Below are positions 59,175 through 64,000 of a stretch of 64,000 bases of DNA, one piece after another (the stretch's first letter is position 1; the number at the start of each line of letters is the position of its first letter). A program made the position numbers and the translations under genes. This stretch comes from Hyalella azteca (Eukaryota > Arthropoda > Malacostraca > Amphipoda > Hyalellidae), in NCBI RefSeq assembly GCF_000764305.2, contig NW_025933080.1, positions 1-64,000 of the forward strand, given 5' to 3'. Under the pieces are notes generated by a model that saw only the letters and a list, made by a program, of their open reading frames with translations, had not been told where the DNA came from and made no database searches.

Positions 59175-61495
59175 TGAAGTCATAGCTTGAAGCCATGTCA
59201 TAGAAAACGATCCAGAGAAGAAAACCTTTCATTGGTAGCCTTCTCATGTTGCCCAGATAAACAAGGTAAAAGTTATATTTCTATATTTCCTAGGCTAGGC
59301 AATGTTTTAATAACTTCTTGATCACTTTACATTCACACGTTCCCCATATATAGGCTGAGTGATCATTCCGTATTCTCCCGTATTAATCTTGATCGATTTT
59401 AAGCTATAAATTCATTGGTTTCTTCTACGTATGTTGAGGGGAAGGCTTTGTATCACACTTCCAACAACTGATGGGAGTGGGTTAGAGCATATATTCAAAA
59501 ACTGATAATTACAAATATAAATAATGAAGATACAAGTTACATTATGCGCAAATATTGCAAGAGGACTCAGCTTTCTTGTTAACAAAGAGAATATAAGCGA
59601 ATGAGTAGAATTTAAATCGGTACAGCTGACAGTATTTTACTCAATCCCTTGGCTCATGACCCATGTTTGAAATGCTCACGCCTGGAACAATTCAACATTT
59701 GATTACACCTTTCACTGCGCAAGTTAGCCAGACCTCCCTTCTGTTGCGCTGTGACTATGCTTCACAATCAATAAGCATCCTCAACCATTACGATGAATAC
59801 TCAACCACAACTGAAGAAACAAAATTTGGGAGTGTAGTGATTTATATCTTTCACCCTCATTGCAAGCAACTTCATCTTCTCTGCCAAGCTTTTTTTACCA
59901 TTTTCAAGGGTCAAAAGTTTCTGGAAGTCGCGGACACTACATTCATGCTGTTTTCAGCTACCCTGCGGCACTTGCGCGCCTCCACTAGTCAAAATCACCC
60001 CTTGCACGTTTAGCACTCGAAATCACCCTTCTCAAGTTCTCTTATCTGTCTCACCGAACAAATTTGTTTTAAACGGGCCCCATCTTAAGAATATTGCATA
60101 GATGGAAATGAACATGCAAGAGAGGCGGCCAAAGAGACTCCTCATTAACCTCGTGTTGTTCCATATCATTGTCAGATTGAAAAAAAAAGCAACTGTTCCC
60201 ATCATAGTCCACTCTTTGTGACAACTCCACTGGAAGAAATCATAGTCTGCCCTAATATAAGGAAGTGTGAAATCAAGAATGACGGTGAAATGAAAAAAAA
60301 AATCGCAAATGAAGGTAAAATCGATTAAATTTTTATCAGCTTAAAAATCACCGTTTGGTAGTTAGGAATGTATATTCAAAATTTCGTTCAAATCTGTTCA
60401 ATAGTTTGGAAGTAATTTTTTGATCGCTGCGAATTTCGGCCTGTTTTGCAATATACGCGTAACTCGCAAATGAAGGTCGAATTTAAAAAAATTTACAAGC
60501 CAATCATCACCATTAAGTTATGATGAATACGTGTTCCAATTTTCATAGATCTGCGTTCATTAGTTTGCGAGATATTACTTGACAATTGAATTTGGAGATT
60601 GGTCGTGAGACCGGCCACAAGTCCGGCTGTATATTCGCCCGCGACGTCCTTGGTTTCTAGTGCTGAAACAGTTAAAACAGCTGAAAAACATATTGGTTCA
60701 CTAAATGGAGTTCTATTTGTGAAATACACATTTGTGTTTAACCTTTATCTTTTAAAATTGCAGCGTACTAAATTTCAAGAAAGAGGCGTATGTCTGTGGG
60801 GGGCGCTAGAAATTCAGTAGGGAGTCAAAGGAGGCGCCAGCCTGAAAAAGTTTGGGAACCACTGGTCTATACTCCTTTTCAACAAAAAATTCAATTGGGT
60901 AAACTCCACACCCACTCGGTAATCTTTGTCAAGTAGACTTCGCTCGACAGCAACTCTGTCCACGCATTGGCACCTATTCACTGGGAGTGGACAGTCGAAC
61001 TCCTTTTTTGAGGGATGGTACCTACAGCGGTGCTATATGTATCTGAAATTCATACGCCACGCTGACACATTGATCCAAATGGAACACAATATCAATCAAC
61101 ACTACTTGGAAAGTTTAATACCGACATCCTCAATGATTCTGATCCCTATTTCGGAGAAGTTTTAAGAGGTGTATGCAAAATAATGAAAATCAGGAAACAA
61201 TTTTAATTAAATTATCAAGTCAATCGAATATTTAAGAAAACTGCAGAAGAAATTTAAAATTTATTTAACCTCCAAGATTTTTTAACGGATAAAAAACTCT
61301 GATATCTGTTTTTAAAACTTCGAAGCGAGTCCCGTACGGCACAACTTAGCCAGGAATGATCGCATAATTTACACGCAAAGGCACTAAATTTTTTTGCAAA
61401 AAGTTGGTCGCAACTAACATTCCGCAGATTCCAGTTCAAAATTTTGGCACAAAAAATATTAAAAGTCAATCGCACTCCACGGTACTGCAATTCGG
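59175..61495. other. Sulfotransferase 3' flank and intergenic DNA
   Basis: No host exon recognised. At 60840-60868, AAAAAGTTTGGGAACCACTG matches the terminal inverted repeat style of hAT elements (CAGTGGTTCCCAAACTTTTT in reverse). An old hAT fragment probably ends there; its other end was not found. ORFs 59663-60013 and 60926-61165 show no familiar motif. Confidence 0.45.
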
Positions 61496-63146
61496 TTAAA
61501 GATCAGTGCGAATGTTTTCAGTAATCTTTTCTGCCTCTCTTGAAGCCGAAGCAACAACTCTATCCACTCGTCCCATGGCCGAGTCTATCTTCTTCTCGTG
61601 CTTCTTGAAGAAGGGCAAGATGACTTTATTGTAGATCACCGTAGAACCGTTGAAATCTGACGACGAGAAGCACCAGACCAGGAACAGAACCTGGACAAAG
61701 AAAATACCACCGGTGCTCATGAACAAAATCTATCTTGGAAGAGAAAAAATATCAGGAACTGCAACTCTGAGTGCTCTGAAACTCGGGCACGCAACCCAAT
61801 TGCTGTCCACTTTAGCTAGTTGAGTTTACATTCAATTGTCATTCGCTACGACGATATCTATAAAGCAACTGCAGTGGCTACTTGTGACTAGATTCAATTG
61901 CCAATCAATTAGGTTAATTATGTCAGATTACAAAGCAGACCCAAATAGTGAACCTACTTTTGCTAGCCAGTAGAAAGGTAGCCAGGAAAGGATGAAGCCG
62001 GAGAAGGTGTCGATGAGAGAGAAGGTAGCGAACACCACCCAGTACGTCAGCCATTTCGTGTCATCAGCTTTGGTACTTGATTCGAGAGCCTGAAAGTAAA
62101 ATTGCTTTGAAGCATATTCTTTCAAACACTCTTGTCTTTTTTCCTTGAGAATGTGCAATTATGAAGAGTCACATCTCTACATAGGATATTCAAGTTTTCA
62201 GTCCAAGAAGTGAAATCTTTTGCAGCATGCAAACTGAGATCTTCAAGAAGAAACAAAGTTCTAAGCCATTTATCCTGCCGTTAAGCAAAATCCGGCCTCT
62301 GTATATAGATGCAAGTGGCTGAAATAACACTTGAAAATTTGTAATAAATTAGCAAGAAGAACCTAAGATCGTAGCGAAGTAATGGTTTCAAAATAATTGT
62401 CATCAACTCTCAATTCGCCCATATGGATCGAAGCGAAGTGTTGGAACCAGAAAATGCCTGTTGGCCGGTGTTTTCACAATACACTTTCGACCACTACACA
62501 TTTCACTATTTGTGGAAAAAATCTACGTTTTTGTCATCTACGGGATTCCACAATAGTTTGGTCACAACTAAAGGCGACAACCGTTACTTGCACCAAGACA
62601 AAATTCGTTAACCTTACCAAGTTACCATCAACACGCAAAAAATGGCATAACTGGAGATTATGACATGCTAACTTTCAGCACGTGGCCACGTGCCATTATA
62701 ATTTTTTTTTCTCTCGGAAGGGGCTTTAATTTCTCATGTGCAGAGCTTGCCGTACTTCAAGCTTCATTTGGGTTCCTCAAATTTTGATGTAGATAGTGAT
62801 GCACATGGTTTGAAATCCTTTTTAAAAATATTCCTAACACGGTGTACAGAATGCTACGCTGACATGACCTCACGTGCCTATTCAAGCTAGCGTATTGGAT
62901 TCTGAAACGCCATTACTCTTAGTTTCTATTTGTGAAAATTCATAAGAGTTCTATGAAAATGTGGATTATCTACGGTGAAGGGGTTATCAATTCCGAGCAT
63001 GGCGAGGCTGACATTTAAGTTAGAAGTGATTTCAATTCCTCTTACCTTAACGCTGCAGTATGCAGGATACAGGAAGCCTACTAAATTACTGATGAGCTGA
63101 GCCAGGTGACCGAAGATGAGGTATACAGCCAGGAATAAGAGCCCAC
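61496..63146 (-). CDS. REEP5/6-type ER-shaping protein (TB2/DP1/HVA22), 3' exons
   Basis: Membrane-curving protein of the tubular ER. Three exons on the - strand, in phase: 63146-63046 (GLLFLAVYLIFGHLAQLISN, then GFLYPAYCSVK), 62089-61958 (ALESSTKADDTKWLTYWVVF, then SGFILSWLPFYWLAK) and 61690-61496 (VLFLVWCFSSSDFNGSTVIY, then NKVILPFFKKHEKKIDSAMG and a stop after NIRTDL). The DDTKWLTYWVVF and FNGSTVIYNKVILPFF blocks are hallmarks of the REEP5/6 branch. The paired hydrophobic hairpins are visible. The N-terminal exon was not seen and probably lies beyond the window. It is convergent with the sulfotransferase gene, with about 2.3 kb between their stops. Confidence 0.92.
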
Positions 63147-63149
63147 CTG

Positions 63150-64000
63150 TTAACAGTATTCAATTAGAACCAACTACTTCCCTAGGAGCGGCATATACAG
63201 AAAGCATGAGCTGCTAGGCAGTTTCCCCACATGGCGCATGCCGGAGGCGAGCTTAGCCCAACTTCACACTTCAGTCATATTCCTTTCCGTGGGGAAGGAT
63301 GCTAGAGGGAGTAGCAGTGAATGAAAGAATGAAGTCTAGTTCATCAGCCAAAGCGTCATATATGTCCACAGCCAGCTCGTTAGCATGCCCAAGTTAAACA
63401 TGGTCATACTGCATCTAGCAACCTCTTCCGGCCTAGGCTACGCACGTTGCTTAATTTCTCCGCCCGATACAAACCAGAGTTAACTTAACCTAACCTCATT
63501 GGCTGCAGGAAGTTAGAAAGGCGGGACAAGTGAGCGCTGAGAGCCTGTCATTGGCTGCAAGAAGGTTGGGGAGTCGGAGCAGCGTGACTAGGTCAGGCCA
63601 GATGAGGTTAGGCCAGTGTAGGCGAGGCCGGATGCAGAGCAGACTGCTTATGAACAAGCATGCTGAAGTATTGACTGAAGACCTACGGCGCTTCTATCTT
63701 TGAAAAAAGTTTGACTGGTCTAGCTAACTGTGTTCCAGCGTAGTCTGTGCCTGAGTGAAGTTATTGGATGGTGATTGGAGAGGGCTTAATTGTTGGTGTC
63801 AGGGCTTAATTGTGTTGTGTGATTGTGTTCCACGACTGCCCACCCCTTCCACACTTTGAAGATAGGAATTAAAAGCACAGTTTAGGCAAAAACAGGTTTG
63901 TGCAGAATTTACCTCAATCGCCAACTGAAATTTGTAAACTAACTAAAAAAGTTTCTAGTGACCATCCACTAACAATTTCTAGTCCGGAACTCGGAACCCT
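63150..64000. other. REEP intron, non-coding
   Basis: No N-terminal REEP exon was recognised. GGCTGCAGGAAGTTAGAAAG and GGCTGCAAGAAGGTTGGGGA (63500-63570) look like a short diverged direct repeat. Confidence 0.4.

Noticed and set aside
59663..60013. 116-residue hypothetical gene
   Set aside because: No conserved motif, no splice context, composition like surrounding non-coding DNA.
63480..63520. Arthropod telomere repeat (AACCTAACCT)
   Set aside because: Only two units, within single-copy sequence.

Overview
This is an eukaryotic, AT-rich, intron- and transposon-rich window. Its protein families and their layout point to an arthropod, and more tentatively a crustacean. Only a minority of it codes, in many short exons; most simple ORFs are chance or transposon remnants. 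Five host genes can be pieced together from conserved exons, splice sites and reading phase.

Layout. 1-3115 is a decayed non-LTR retrotransposon. 3745-7730 and 14150-15660 are two copies of one segmental duplication; both carry exon 1 of a neutral sphingomyelinase gene (SMPD2 type, + strand, exons 7618-19090). Inside that gene lie a retrotransposon 3' end (11520-12655), several MITEs and the last recognised exon of an ABHD4/ABHD5 alpha/beta hydrolase gene on the - strand (exons 28168 down to 15954). The two genes therefore interleave in antisense. 29000-41400 is mostly repeats: two MITE families, tRNA-derived SINEs, minisatellites and a mariner with a retroelement inside it. 41925-44890 is a complete five-exon UDP-galactose transporter gene (Ugalt/SLC35A2, 336 codons). 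51719-59174 is a complete seven-exon type II membrane sulfotransferase of the WSCD family (260 codons), with a Tc1 element and a MITE in its introns. 61496-63146 is the 3' part of a REEP5/6 gene on the - strand, convergent with the sulfotransferase gene.

The genes do not form one pathway. Three act on the secretory or ER membrane system (sugar-nucleotide transport, Golgi sulfation, ER shaping) and two on lipids (sphingomyelin hydrolysis; ABHD4/5 lipid hydrolase). No operon-like logic is expected.

The most unusual signal is recurrent short tandem duplication that spans exon-intron junctions. It occurs at least seven times, in four different genes, and makes arrays of extra splice-site-like sequences, most of them with AGGT at the junction. 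A strong caution goes with it: the window contains two copies of the Nextera mate-pair junction adapter, one flanked by a nearly identical 400-bp duplication, plus isolated N bases next to other repeats. Some local duplications may therefore be assembly artefacts.
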